Shown: positions 1-8,176 of the stretch, piece by piece
Layout: every line of letters starts with the position of its first letter
How positions within the stretch are numbered: position 1 is the stretch's first letter
The notes under the pieces: generated by a model
Told to the model about the DNA's origin: nothing
What the model saw: the letters and a program-made list of their open reading frames with translations, nothing else
Database searches by the model: none
Made by a program: the position numbers and the translations under genes
NCBI GenBank assembly: GCA_900543295.1
Contig: UQQY01000006.1
Location: 1-32,824, forward strand
DNA from: an uncultured Oscillospiraceae bacterium
GTDB lineage: Bacteria > Bacillota > Clostridia > Oscillospirales > Ruminococcaceae
Reading direction: 5' to 3'
Length of the DNA stretch: 32,824 nt

Positions 1-1
1 A

Positions 2-538
2 GAAGGCGGAAGTCATTATAATCTGACGGGCAACTATATCGATCGTTCGGGAAAGGCGGGAATTGCCGTTTTGCCGGCCGCTGTGCTGGATGATGACAGT
101 AGCCGGCTTGAAGCCCGCGTGAGCAATACGATAACGATGACCGGCAATATTGTTTATCGGAGCGGCAAGTTCGCACAAGCAGATGAGGAAAGCTGTCATT
201 TGATCTTAAAAGGCGGCGCCGGCGTCACAGTGACCGGCAACAGCTTTTGCATTGGCCGTGATGATAAAGGGAAAGGCGCTTATTCGCCGAAATCCGGTAT
301 GATTCTGGATAAGCTTACTGAATGCGTCGTCACCGGCAACACACTGTTTTTAGGTGCGCTCGAAATGCTTGTAGATGACCGCGGCGGACATAGGGATACC
401 GTTATCCGCGACAATGTCGGATCTCTATTTCCAAGGGAAGCTGTTTTGAGTACGCGGGCGGCGCTTCCGACCAATCTGATCCTCGACTATCGCAAAGAAT
501 TGAAGCATCATTTTTTTGAATCAGCCGGAGTAGATTAA
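2..538 (+). CDS. Right-handed parallel beta-helix protein, C-terminal part (5' end outside window)
   Basis: The reading frame is open from base 2, so the gene starts upstream of the window; the TTG at base 71 is not a believable start. About 178 C-terminal residues are visible. They repeat short Asn/Gly-ended turns such as LTGNYI, MTGNIVY, VTGNSFC, VTGNTLF and IRDNVG at intervals of roughly 25-40 residues. This is the pattern of right-handed parallel beta-helix (pectate-lyase-like or NosD-like) repeats, where each Asn sits in a stacked turn. Such folds are common in polysaccharide lyases, GH28-like hydrolases and surface proteins. The catalytic part, if there is one, lies outside the window, so the substrate cannot be stated. 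The gene ends at TAA just before a strong terminator and converges on the ZIP transporter gene. Confidence 0.7.
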   Translation, partial: EGGSHYNLTGNYIDRSGKAGIAVLPAAVLDDDSSRLEARVSNTITMTGNIVYRSGKFAQADEESCHLILKGGAGVTVTGNSFCIGRDDKGKGAYSPKSGMILDKLTECVVTGNTLFLGALEMLVDDRGGHRDTVIRDNVGSLFPREAVLSTRAALPTNLILDYRKELKHHFFESAGVD

Positions 539-556
539 AACAGCAGCGTCAAATAC

Positions 557-595
557 AAAAACGGCGGCGGGCTATTACCCCGCCGCCGTTTTTCT
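557..595. terminator. Bidirectional intrinsic terminator
   Basis: A perfect 12-bp GC-rich stem (560-571 pairing with 579-590) encloses a 7-base loop. It is flanked by an A-run on the left and a T-run on the right, so it can end transcription from both directions. It separates the beta-helix gene from the convergent ZIP transporter gene. Confidence 0.9.
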
Positions 596-644
596 GACTT
601 TCAGAGTATGTAGTCAAATAATCATCCGCGCATAGCTGCGGCGA

Positions 645-1421
645 TTATCCGAGCGCAACATCCAGCACCATCATGAGTGCAAAACCGGCAGCACAGCCAA
701 TCGTACCAAGATTGGAATGTCCGTCCGCCTGTGATTCGGGGATCAGCTCTTCTACCACAACATAAATCATAGCGCCGGCCGCGAAGGACAGCAGATACGG
801 CAGAGCCAAAGAAAGCTGCTCTGCCAAAAGAAGTGTGATAACTGCGCCGATTGGTTCAACGACGCCGGACAATACGCCGTATAAAAACGCTTTTCCTTTG
901 GGGACGCCCTCACCGCACAGCGGCATGGAGATAATCGCGCCTTCAGGAAAGTTTTGGATTGCGATACCGATTGCTAGTGCAAACGCTCCGGCAACGGTGA
1001 TACCGGTATGCCCGAGCAGCGCGCCCGCGAAGGTAACGCCGACCGCCATGCCCTCCGGCAGATTGTGCAGCGTTACCGCAAAAATCAGCATGACCGTTCG
1101 CGGAAGGCCGCTGCGGATTCCCTCCGGCTTTTCGTCGTGGCAGTGCAGATGCGGAATGATGCTGTCCAATACCAGTAAAAAGAGAATACCAGCTAAAAAA
1201 CCGGCTGCGGCTGGAAGCCATGGCACAGAAGATTCGGTTTCTGCCAGTTCAATGGAGGGAATCAGCAGCGACCATACCGAGGCTGCAATCATCACACCGG
1301 ATGCAAAGCCAAGCAGCGTCTTTTCCACTTTGGAATTCATTTTTTTTCGCATGAAAAAGACCATGCCGGAGCCAAGCGCAGTTCCGAGAAACGGAATAAA
1401 AAGAATAGCAAGAGTCTGCAT
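645..1421 (-). CDS. ZIP-family divalent metal transporter (GufA/ZupT-like)
   Basis: This 258-residue integral membrane protein is predicted to import divalent metal (Zn2+, and possibly Mn2+ or Fe2+). It has about eight hydrophobic segments. The two ZIP metal-site signatures are present: HNLPEG at residues 119-124 and QNFPEG at 156-161, followed by VVEP near residue 190. A His-rich cytoplasmic loop (HLHCH, residues 91-95) is typical of the family. The ATG is preceded by an AGGAG site. It lies 116 bases downstream of the HMA-domain gene on the same strand with no convincing terminator between, so the two probably share the promoter at 1883-1911. Metal specificity cannot be read from sequence. 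Confidence 0.9.
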   Translation of the reverse strand: MQTLAILFIPFLGTALGSGMVFFMRKKMNSKVEKTLLGFASGVMIAASVWSLLIPSIELAETESSVPWLPAAAGFLAGILFLLVLDSIIPHLHCHDEKPEGIRSGLPRTVMLIFAVTLHNLPEGMAVGVTFAGALLGHTGITVAGAFALAIGIAIQNFPEGAIISMPLCGEGVPKGKAFLYGVLSGVVEPIGAVITLLLAEQLSLALPYLLSFAAGAMIYVVVEELIPESQADGHSNLGTIGCAAGFALMMVLDVALG

Positions 1422-1537
1422 GAAATCTCCTTTGTCTAAACAGGGAATTAATCGTATTTGTGGAGTTCATTTTCTTATGGTCAGTGCTTGTGGCACAGAA
1501 CCGAAAAGATCTTCGTTTTCGGTTCGCGGTAGACCTT

Positions 1538-1795
1538 TTATTTCGAGAACAGATCAAACAGCCCTTTTTTCTCATAAGTCTCGCTTTTTATGTCCAAAAG
1601 CTGATAACCGGTGGCGTCGATAATACGATGAAGCTCTTCTTTGGAGGGGGTGGTTTCCATCAGGATCACCGTTTCCCCTTTTTTGTGGGAAGAGGACACC
1701 TTTTTTACTGCAAGTGCTTTGCGGATTGCGTCGTTTACGTGGCTCTCGCACATCCCGCACATCATGCCGTCGATTTTTAATGTGATTTTTTTCAT
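1538..1795 (-). CDS. Heavy-metal-associated (HMA) domain protein, CopZ-like
   Basis: This is an 85-residue soluble protein, about the size of CopZ-type metallochaperones. Residues 3-70 form one HMA ferredoxin-like domain with the metal-binding motif GMMCGMC (Cys13 and Cys16). The last 15 or so residues are a Lys/Phe-rich tail. HMA proteins carry Cu+ or another soft metal to transporters or repressors. The ATG has an AAAGGAG site. It is the first gene after a near-perfect promoter and sits upstream of the ZIP transporter, so it may buffer the metal that the transporter brings in. That link is inferred from position. A short inverted repeat at 1499-1524 follows the gene but lacks a U-tract, so read-through into the ZIP gene is expected. 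Confidence 0.88.
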   Translation of the reverse strand: MKKITLKIDGMMCGMCESHVNDAIRKALAVKKVSSSHKKGETVILMETTPSKEELHRIIDATGYQLLDIKSETYEKKGLFDLFSK

Positions 1796-1882
1796 ATTAA
1801 AGCTCCTTTTATTATAATTTAAGCTGCAATATTATAAATCCGTCGCCGGATTTTCAGTTGTTCATAAAAAGTGGCTGTCTTT

Positions 1883-1911
1883 ATTATATAGAATATAGAT
1901 TGGCTTGTCAA
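1883..1911 (-). promoter_or_regulatory. Consensus sigma-A promoter for the HMA-ZIP unit
   Basis: On the minus strand, TTGACA (1911-1906) and TATAAT (1888-1883) are separated by exactly 17 bases, a perfect match to the housekeeping consensus. Transcription should start near 1876, leaving an 80-base leader. The leader carries a small 7-bp hairpin (1836-1842 with 1847-1853) ahead of the ribosome binding site. A promoter this strong usually implies a repressor, but no operator could be assigned. Confidence 0.85.
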
Positions 1912-1924
1912 AAAAGATGAGAAA

Positions 1925-1962
1925 ACGAAACGGACCGCTTTTTTTAAAAGCGGTCCGCCTGT
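1925..1962 (-). terminator. Intrinsic terminator of the CNNM/CorC gene
   Basis: A 12-bp stem (1931-1942 with 1946-1957) has a 3-base loop. In the minus direction it is followed by a T-rich stretch (TTTCGTTTT). It lies 22 bases past the stop codon of the frameshifted CorC-type gene. Confidence 0.8.
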
Positions 1963-1983
1963 GATATAGGAAAACAGAATTGA

Positions 1984-3302
1984 TCAGGATATTGGTTCGG
2001 CGCCCTTTTTGGTATTCGGCAGAAAACGCACCCGTGCAATCTGCCTGCCGTCCATCTGCTCTAACCGGCAGTCCCGCCCGAGCAGGTTAATTGTATCATG
2101 CTGCTGCTCTGTCGGAATATAGCCAAGCTGCTCCAGTACATATCCTGAAAGCGTATCGCAATTGCTGTCCGGCTCTTCAACATCAAGCTTTTCACACAGC
2201 TCGAACAGAGTCATTCCGCCTGAAACCAGTATGCTGCCGTCTGGCTGCGGTTCAAAATCCGGAAAGGTATGGTCGTTTTCATCCCGGATGTCGCCAACGA
2301 TTTCTTCTGTCAAATCCTCAATTGTTACAATTCCCGAAAAACCGCCGTATTCATCAATCAGTACGGCGAGATGTGCGCGTTCCTTCTGCATTTCCTGCAA
2401 AAGCACATTCGCGGGCTTGCTGTCCGGAACAAAATAGGGTTCGCGCATCAATGCTTTTACGTCCGGCTGATCTCCTTTTATAATAGCGCGTGCCAGATCC
2501 TTAACGGAAAGTACGCCGACAATCCGGTCGATTTCACCTTCATAGACTGGAATGCGGGAAAATCCGCTTTGCAGGATCCGCTCTGCCGATTCTTCAAATG
2601 GACGCTTTGCATCCAAAGCCGCTACCTTGCGGCGGGGAACCATAACGTCGCGCGCCGTTTTATCGTCAAAGGTGAAGACGGAGTCGATCATCCGGCGGGA
2701 GTGATCGTCGAAGCGCGCAGCAATCAACTGTGCACGGATATCCTCCTCTGTGACGGCCTCTTCCGGCGCGTCCGGCTTCATTCCAAAAAGCCTCAGTTTG
2801 TAGAAACAGACAGAAGCCAGATAAACGGACGCAGCACTTTTGATACCATCAAAATCGGCCGCACTGAACGCATACTGGTCTCTTCGGCCTTTTGCAGCGC
2901 AATCCGTTTTGGCACCAGTTCGCCGAAAACCAATGTGATGTACGATAAAATCAGCGTTACCACAATGACGGCAACCGGCTGACTCCATGAGGCGGGAATG
3001 CCCCAATTGCTGAGCGCGCCGCTTAGCACCTGTGAAATACCGGTTGCAGCAGAGGCGCTCGAAAAGAAGCCTGCAAATGTAATGGCAACCTGTATTGTGG
3101 AGAGAAACGCGGTGGAATCATCAAAAAGCGTTTGTACACGCTTGGCGTTTGTATTGCCTTTTGCGGCAAGCGTTTGGATTTTCGACTTGTTGACGGAGAC
3201 GACCGCCATTTCGGCGCTGGCAAAAAACGCATTTATGAGTGTCAGCGCCACCAGTAAAAGAAGCTGCAATGCGATTTGAAGCCCATCCGGGTCGGGATCC
3301 AT
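1984..3302 (-). pseudogene. CNNM-CBS-CorC (HlyC/CorC-family) membrane protein, broken by a frameshift
   Basis: Two minus-strand frames together encode one full-length family member. The first (3302 to 2793, ATG with a strong AGGAGG site) gives 169 residues of the N-terminal CNNM/DUF21 membrane domain, with the typical FFASAEMAVVSVNKSK and VFGELVPKRIAL segments. It stops at TGA just after WLLSVSTN. The second frame continues at once with LRLFGMKPDAPEE, two CBS domains (about 110 residues from DVMVPR) and a C-terminal CorC_HlyC domain, ending at 1984. The joined product would be about 437 residues, normal for the family. One missing base next to 2793-2796 explains the break. Members are linked to Mg2+/Co2+ or Na+ transport. 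No classical slippery heptamer is seen, so this is a real pseudogene or a sequence error. Spelling aside, everything else is intact. Confidence 0.85.
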
Positions 3303-3368
3303 AAAAAATACCTCCTGAAAAAAACAGCGGATGATACCGCCTGATTTGCGCTTAACTTACGCAACGAT

Positions 3369-3398
3369 ACTATAGCATACAAAAAGGCAGGGGTACAA
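3369..3398 (-). promoter_or_regulatory. Promoter of the CNNM/CorC gene
   Basis: On the minus strand, TTGTAC (3398-3393) is followed after 18 bases by TATAGT (3374-3369). A TG one base before the -10 box makes it an extended -10 promoter. It is divergent from the pyrC promoter in the same intergenic region. Confidence 0.6.
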
Positions 3399-3459
3399 GA
3401 GTGGACGATGAAATTTACAATTCGTTCAAACAGAGCTGTCCGGAAAAAAGTCTGCGCAC

Positions 3460-3488
3460 TTGCTAAGAGGCGGAAAATCAGGTATACT
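3460..3488 (+). promoter_or_regulatory. Promoter of pyrCF
   Basis: TTGCTA (3460-3465), a 17-base spacer and TATACT (3483-3488) lie about 55 bases before the pyrC start. No PyrR-type attenuator is visible in the short leader. Confidence 0.65.
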
Positions 3489-3544
3489 GAATCATATGAA
3501 AATATAGCGGAAGCCGCGGTTTCTGCCGGATGGGAGATGTTTTT

Positions 3545-4819
3545 GTGGGAAATATGCTGGTGCGCAACGGCCGTTTGATCGATCCTTCGCAGAATATCGA
3601 TCAAATAGCAGACATATTGATTGAAAATGGGAAAGTTGTAAAAATTGAAGAGAAAATCACAGACCATGTGGATCGCGTGCTGGAGGCGCGCGGACTTACC
3701 GTGGTTCCGGGCCTGGTAGATATGCACGTTCATCTGCGTGATCCGGGCTTTACGTATAAAGAGGATATCCACACTGGCTGCGGTGCGGCTGTGGCGGGCG
3801 GTGTTACCTCGCTTTTATGTATGCCGAATACAAATCCTGTGACCGACAGCGAAGAGGTGATCGGTTATATTCAAAAAACGGCTGCGCGCGTGCGCGCAAA
3901 AGTATATGTCTGCGGGGCGATTACACAGGGCATGAAGGGAGACGCGCTTGCAGATTTTGCTCTGTATGAACGCTTGGGTGTTACGGCTGTTTCGGATGAC
4001 GGCCGTCCGGTTGAAAAGCCTGAGATCATGGAACAGGCGCTTATCGAGGCGAAGAAATACGGTTTGCTTGTCACCTCTCATTGCGAGGATCTTGCAATCA
4101 TAAACGGCGGAATTATGAACAGGGGAAAGGTGAGCGAAGAGCTTGGCGTCCCGGGGATGGATCGCTTGAGCGAGGACAGCATTACGGAGCGCGAGATTCT
4201 GCTTGCGGAAAAAACGGGAACGCACGTGCATATCGCGCATGTGAGTACGAAAGGATCGGTAGAGCTTGTACGCAAAGCGAAAAAACGCGGGGTGCAGGTT
4301 ACGGCGGAGACCTGTCCGCATTATTTCGCCTATACGGATGAAAAGCTCCGAACAAGAGACGCGGACTACCGGATGAATCCGCCGCTTCGTGAAAAGGAGG
4401 ACGTGGAGGCGGTAATCGCCGGACTTTTAGACGGTACGATCGACTGTATTGTCACCGACCATGCGCCGCATGCCAAAAAGGAAAAACAGGATTTTTTAAA
4501 GGCGCCGAACGGAACGGTTGGGCTTGAGACGTCGCTGGCCGCCGGCATCCGCTTTTTGGTGGAGCCCGGTATTTTGCCGCTTAAAAAGCTGATTGAGCTG
4601 ATGAGTACGGCTCCCGCCAGAATTCTCGGCATCCCTGCCGGAAGCTTAAAGCCCGGTATGCCAGCAGACATAGCTCTGATTGACACCAACCTGAAGTGGA
4701 CGGTTTTGCCGGAGCGGTTAAACTCCAAGTCGAAAAATACGGTATTTAAATTTGAGCATATGCAGGGGCGCGTGCGCTATACTTTCGTAAATGGCGAAAT
4801 TGTACATGTGATGCGCTGA
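3545..4819 (+). CDS. pyrC: Dihydroorotase, class I
   Basis: This enzyme cyclises N-carbamoyl-L-aspartate to dihydroorotate in de novo pyrimidine synthesis. It is a zinc amidohydrolase. Visible ligands are the HVH pair (residues 61 and 63) in DMHVHLRDPG, His179 (SHCED), His232 (AHVST) and Asp305 in TDHAPH. Length and motifs fit the class I (Bacillus-type) enzyme. I chose the GTG at 3545 because GGGAG lies 8 bases before it; an in-frame ATG at 3530 has no ribosome site, and an ATG at 3554 has only a weak one. It is followed 60 bases later by pyrF, so the two form a short pyrimidine operon. The other pyr genes are not in the window. Confidence 0.93.
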   Translation: MGNMLVRNGRLIDPSQNIDQIADILIENGKVVKIEEKITDHVDRVLEARGLTVVPGLVDMHVHLRDPGFTYKEDIHTGCGAAVAGGVTSLLCMPNTNPVTDSEEVIGYIQKTAARVRAKVYVCGAITQGMKGDALADFALYERLGVTAVSDDGRPVEKPEIMEQALIEAKKYGLLVTSHCEDLAIINGGIMNRGKVSEELGVPGMDRLSEDSITEREILLAEKTGTHVHIAHVSTKGSVELVRKAKKRGVQVTAETCPHYFAYTDEKLRTRDADYRMNPPLREKEDVEAVIAGLLDGTIDCIVTDHAPHAKKEKQDFLKAPNGTVGLETSLAAGIRFLVEPGILPLKKLIELMSTAPARILGIPAGSLKPGMPADIALIDTNLKWTVLPERLNSKSKNTVFKFEHMQGRVRYTFVNGEIVHVMR

Positions 4820-4879
4820 CGGCCAAAAGCCGAAGAACTGCGCAGCGCCGACTGTCTTAATAAAAAGGAGAATGACAAA

Positions 4880-5800
4880 ATGGGAATGGACAGACTGATT
4901 GATAAGATTGTTGCTTATAAAAATCCGACGGTAGCGGGGCTTGATCCAAAGCTTTCCTATATTCCGCAGTATATTCGCGATGCGTTTTTCAACGAATTCG
5001 AGGATCCGTTCGAGGCGGCGGCGGAATGCCTGCTTACGTTTAACAAGGCGCTGATCGATGCGCTTTGCGATATTGTTCCGGCGGTCAAGCCGCAGGCGGC
5101 CTATTACGAAATGTACGGCTGGCAGGGCGTGCGCGCGCTGCACGAGACGATTTGCTACGCGAAGGAAAAAGGCATGCTCGTCATTACCGACGGCAAACGC
5201 AATGACATCGGCGCGACAATGGAGGCATATGCTGCCGCGCATTTGGGAGAGACCGTCATGGATACCGGCAAAAAAAGCGCGTTTGATGCGGATATGCTGA
5301 CGGTAAACGGTTATCTGGGAACCGATGGCATTGCTCCGCTGCTCAATGTGTGCAAAGAACGTGATCGCGGTATCTTTGTTCTGGTAAAAACCTCAAATAA
5401 ATCGAGCGGAGAACTACAGGATCAGAAAATCGGCGACAAGACCGTTTATGAAGTGATGGGCGGCATGTGTGAGAGCTGGGGCGCTGATTCGATCGGAAAA
5501 TATGGGTACAGCGCAGTCGGCGCGGTTGTCGGCGCGACTTATCCGCAGCAGCTTACAGAGCTTCGTATAAAACTGCCGCACACGTTTTTCCTGGTTCCGG
5601 GATATGGCGCGCAGGGCGGCGGTGCGCAGGGGCTTGCAGGCGCGTTCGACGAAAAGGGTCTTGGCGCGGTTGTGAATTCCTCCCGTGCGATTATGTGCGC
5701 GTATCAAAAGGAGGGCTGCGACGAGCGCGATTTTGCCGGCGCCGCCAGAAGAGAAGCGCTCCGCATGCGGGAAGATATTACATCGGTATTGCATCGGTAA
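4880..5800 (+). CDS. pyrF: Orotidine 5'-phosphate decarboxylase (PyrF subfamily 2)
   Basis: This 306-residue enzyme converts OMP to UMP, the last step of de novo UMP synthesis. The length matches the longer subfamily 2 rather than the roughly 240-residue Bacillus form. The catalytic motif DGKRNDIG (Asp104, Lys106, Asp109) is intact, as are the early AGLDPKL segment and the late VPGYGAQGG phosphate-binding loop. The ATG has AAAGGAG nine bases upstream. It is expressed with pyrC. Strong hairpins follow the stop codon. Confidence 0.95.
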   Translation: MGMDRLIDKIVAYKNPTVAGLDPKLSYIPQYIRDAFFNEFEDPFEAAAECLLTFNKALIDALCDIVPAVKPQAAYYEMYGWQGVRALHETICYAKEKGMLVITDGKRNDIGATMEAYAAAHLGETVMDTGKKSAFDADMLTVNGYLGTDGIAPLLNVCKERDRGIFVLVKTSNKSSGELQDQKIGDKTVYEVMGGMCESWGADSIGKYGYSAVGAVVGATYPQQLTELRIKLPHTFFLVPGYGAQGGGAQGLAGAFDEKGLGAVVNSSRAIMCAYQKEGCDERDFAGAARREALRMREDITSVLHR

Positions 5801-5821
5801 CAGGCGAGTTGCTTATAAAAG

Positions 5822-5865
5822 CGCAGCTTTCTCATTAAGAAGCTGCGTCTGTGACAAAACGCAGC
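5822..5865 (+). other. Pair of mutually exclusive hairpins after pyrF
   Basis: The bases 5842-5847 can pair in two ways. In one, 5822-5829 pairs with 5840-5847 (8 bp). In the other, 5842-5848 pairs with 5859-5865 (7 bp). A strong terminator starts eight bases later. This may be just tandem termination of pyrCF, or part of a leader for the antiporter gene. Confidence 0.5.
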
Positions 5866-5872
5866 GAAAAAG

Positions 5873-5917
5873 GGGCGCGTCAACGGGAATTCCTTGTGCT
5901 GACGCGCCCGATTTTTA
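5873..5917 (+). terminator. Intrinsic terminator downstream of pyrF
   Basis: A 10-bp GC-rich stem (5873-5882 with 5900-5909) carries a 17-base loop and is followed by a TTTTT run (5912-5916). It lies 72 bases after pyrF and about 109 bases before the antiporter gene. Confidence 0.8.
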
Positions 5918-6025
5918 TTGCGAGGCCGTAACTCTTTTCCCTTCTGTTCTGAAAAAAGTTTGCGGCTGCTGCAATCCATCACGAGTGCTTTTCATAAAAA
6001 TAGGGAAAAAGAAAGGAGGAGCTCC

Positions 6026-7678
6026 ATGCCTTTGACACTCATTGTTGTGGCCGTTATCATGCTGATTTGTGTGCTTTGTAACAAGATAACATTGAAAATC
6101 GGCATTCCGATGCTGTTTGCTTTCATTCTGCTCGGTATGCTGTTTGGCTCCGACGGGCTTTTCCGGATTCCGTTTGAAGATTTTCAGTTTGCCGAACAGA
6201 TCTGTACAGTTGCGCTCATCTTTATTATGTTTTACGGCGGCTTTGGGACAAACTGGAACGCTGCAAGAAAGGTTGCGCCCTGCGCGCTTTTGCTTTCGTC
6301 TGTCGGCGTTATCCTGACAGCGGCGTTTACCGGATTGTTTTGTCACTATGTTTTGCGGTTTGAATGGCTTGAAAGCTTTCTGGTCGGTGCGGTTTTGGGT
6401 TCTACAGACGCCGCCTCCGTGTTCTCCACTCTCCGCCGCCTCAACCTAAAGTTCGGTACAGCCTCGCTTTTAGAGCTGGAAAGCGGCAGCAACGATCCGT
6501 GGGCATATATGCTGACTATTGTAATCCTTTGCGCCATGAGCGGCGATCTCTCCGCTGGAAATGCGCTTATCATACTCTTGCAGCAAATTGTATTCGGCGT
6601 CGGCTGCGGCGCGGGAATTGCGGCGATAGGAACATTTGCGCTGCGGCGTTTCCGGTTTGGAACCGAGGGCTTTGAGGCGATTTTTACGCTTGCGGTCGCG
6701 CTTTTGTCCTATGCCGTACCGGCGGCAATCGGGGGAAACGGCTACTTAAGCGTCTATATTGTCGGGATTGTATTGGGAAACCAGCAGATTGCCTTTAAAA
6801 AGGCTTTGGTACATTTCTTTGACGGCATAACCGGGCTGATGCAGATGTTGGTGTTCTTTCTTTTGGGACTGCTGGCATTCCCTTCGCAGATTCCGGGTAT
6901 CCTGCTGCCTTCCGTACTGATTGCACTGTTTTTGGCATTGATCGCCCGCCCGGCTGCAACTGCACTGATTATGACGCCGTTTAAAGCGAAATGGCGGCAG
7001 CAGGCGGTTATCTCGTGGGCGGGTCTGCGCGGAGCAACGTCGATTGTTTTTGCCGTCATGGCGACAGTGAGCAGCGCTTATACCAAAAATGATCTGTTTC
7101 ATATCGTTTTCTGCGTGGTGTTGCTTTCCATCGGGATTCAAGGCTCGCTGCTGCCGTGGATTTCCCGCAGGCTGGATATGCTGGACGACCGCGCAGACGT
7201 TATGCGCACCTTCTCGGATTATAACGCGGAAACAGAGGCGCAGTTTATCCGTCTGTCTGTGCAGAAAAACCATGCATGGGTGGGAAAGGCGCTGCGTGAG
7301 CTTCAAATGCCGCCCAACATGGCGGTGGCGTTGATTGAGCGGGAGAACCGGCAGATCGTGCCCGACGGCAAAACGGTGATTGAAGAAAAGGATATTTTGA
7401 TACTCGGTGCGGTTGAGGCCGAAGGGCAGACTGCTGTTCCGCTTTGTGAGACAGCGGTTGGGCTTAAACATCCGTGGCGCGGAAAAACGCTGGCCGAAGC
7501 TGCGCCCGATTCCGGCGTATTCGTTGTAATGGCAAAGCGGCATGGACGGCTTTTGATCCCAAACGGCTCTCTGAGGATTCGCGCGGGAGATACATTGGTA
7601 ACGGTAAAACGAGATCGAATTGCCTGTAAGGAGGAAGAAGAGAATGGAAGCGGCGGGGGAATGGAGCGTATTGATTGA
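6026..7678 (+). CDS. Monovalent cation/proton antiporter with C-terminal TrkA_C domains
   Basis: This 550-residue membrane protein is predicted to exchange K+ or Na+ for protons. Residues 1-385 hold about 12 hydrophobic helices. They include GSTDAAS (Asp128) and ESGSNDP (Asn156, Asp157), the acidic ion-site motifs of the CPA antiporters. Residues from about 397 to the end form two soluble TrkA_C (RCK_C) modules, which in this family bind regulatory ligands such as c-di-AMP. The layout resembles NhaP2/CvrA-type potassium/proton antiporters. The ATG at 6026 has an AAAGGAGGAG site; an upstream in-frame extension to 5918 runs through the terminator and is rejected. The last 35 bases overlap the deaminase-like gene. 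No clear promoter was found in 5918-6025. Confidence 0.88.
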   Translation: MPLTLIVVAVIMLICVLCNKITLKIGIPMLFAFILLGMLFGSDGLFRIPFEDFQFAEQICTVALIFIMFYGGFGTNWNAARKVAPCALLLSSVGVILTAAFTGLFCHYVLRFEWLESFLVGAVLGSTDAASVFSTLRRLNLKFGTASLLELESGSNDPWAYMLTIVILCAMSGDLSAGNALIILLQQIVFGVGCGAGIAAIGTFALRRFRFGTEGFEAIFTLAVALLSYAVPAAIGGNGYLSVYIVGIVLGNQQIAFKKALVHFFDGITGLMQMLVFFLLGLLAFPSQIPGILLPSVLIALFLALIARPAATALIMTPFKAKWRQQAVISWAGLRGATSIVFAVMATVSSAYTKNDLFHIVFCVVLLSIGIQGSLLPWISRRLDMLDDRADVMRTFSDYNAETEAQFIRLSVQKNHAWVGKALRELQMPPNMAVALIERENRQIVPDGKTVIEEKDILILGAVEAEGQTAVPLCETAVGLKHPWRGKTLAEAAPDSGVFVVMAKRHGRLLIPNGSLRIRAGDTLVTVKRDRIACKEEEENGSGGGMERID

Positions 7679-8081
7679 ACGGGCCCGCGCGGTACTGCAT
7701 CCGCGGGAGATTTCGCCGTTTGTCGAAGCCGGCGGCGTTGCGGCGGCGATTCTTACAGAGGCCGGAAATGTTTACGTCGGCGTCTGCATTGATACGGCCT
7801 GTTCGCTTGGAATGTGTGCGGAGCGGAATGCTGCGGCAAACATGATAACAAACGGCGAGCATCGTATCAAAAAGCTTGTCTGCATCATGGGCGACGGAAA
7901 AGCCGGAATGCCCTGCGGCGCCTGCCGCGAGCTTTTGATGCAGCTTTCGCCTGAAAATGCGGAGCTGCAAATCCTTGCGGACTGCGAAACGGAGAAGGCA
8001 GTATCCCTGAAGGAGCTTGTTCCGGACTGGTGGGGAAAAAGCGTTTCTGCTGAGGCAGAGGCCGGCTCGATCATAATCTGA
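7644..8081 (+). CDS. Cytidine deaminase-like zinc hydrolase
   Basis: This 145-residue protein has both halves of the cytidine-deaminase zinc site: CAE (Cys58, Glu60) and PCGAC (Cys91, Cys94). The Glu is the proton shuttle. The family converts cytidine to uridine for salvage; blasticidin-S deaminase shares the same fold and motifs, so the substrate is not certain. The ATG at 7644 follows AAGGAGG by nine bases. Both the ribosome site and the first 35 coding bases lie inside the end of the antiporter gene, so the two genes are cotranscribed and probably translationally coupled. A functional link between salvage and ion exchange is not evident. Confidence 0.85.
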   Translation: MEAAGEWSVLIERARAVLHPREISPFVEAGGVAAAILTEAGNVYVGVCIDTACSLGMCAERNAAANMITNGEHRIKKLVCIMGDGKAGMPCGACRELLMQLSPENAELQILADCETEKAVSLKELVPDWWGKSVSAEAEAGSIII

Positions 8082-8089
8082 TATTTATC

Positions 8090-8118
8090 TTGCTTTCTTC
8101 CCAAAAACATGGTATCCT
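8090..8118 (+). promoter_or_regulatory. Promoter of the riboswitch-controlled operon
   Basis: TTGCTT (8090-8095), a 17-base spacer and TATCCT (8113-8118) lie just after the deaminase gene. The transcript would start near 8125 and run through an upstream GC-rich hairpin (about 8133-8166) into the riboswitch. Confidence 0.6.
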
Positions 8119-8176
8119 AAAAAACGAGAAAGAGCGGCGGTTTCGGTAATTTGCCAAAGCCGCCGATATTCCTGCG

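Noticed and set aside
1499..1524. Hairpin between the HMA and ZIP genes as a terminator
   Set aside because: The 9-bp stem is AT-rich and is not followed by a U-tract in the minus direction.
835..1623. 262-codon plus-strand open frame opposite the ZIP gene
   Set aside because: Low-complexity Ser/Pro/Thr-rich shadow spanning two real genes on the other strand, without a ribosome site.
2793..2806. Programmed -1 frameshift in the CNNM/CorC gene
   Set aside because: No X-XXY-YYZ slippery heptamer at the junction and no clear downstream stimulatory structure; mutation or sequence error is simpler.
6746..7543. 265-codon minus-strand open frame opposite the antiporter
   Set aside because: His/Arg/Gln-rich antisense frame with no ribosome site or family features; a shadow.
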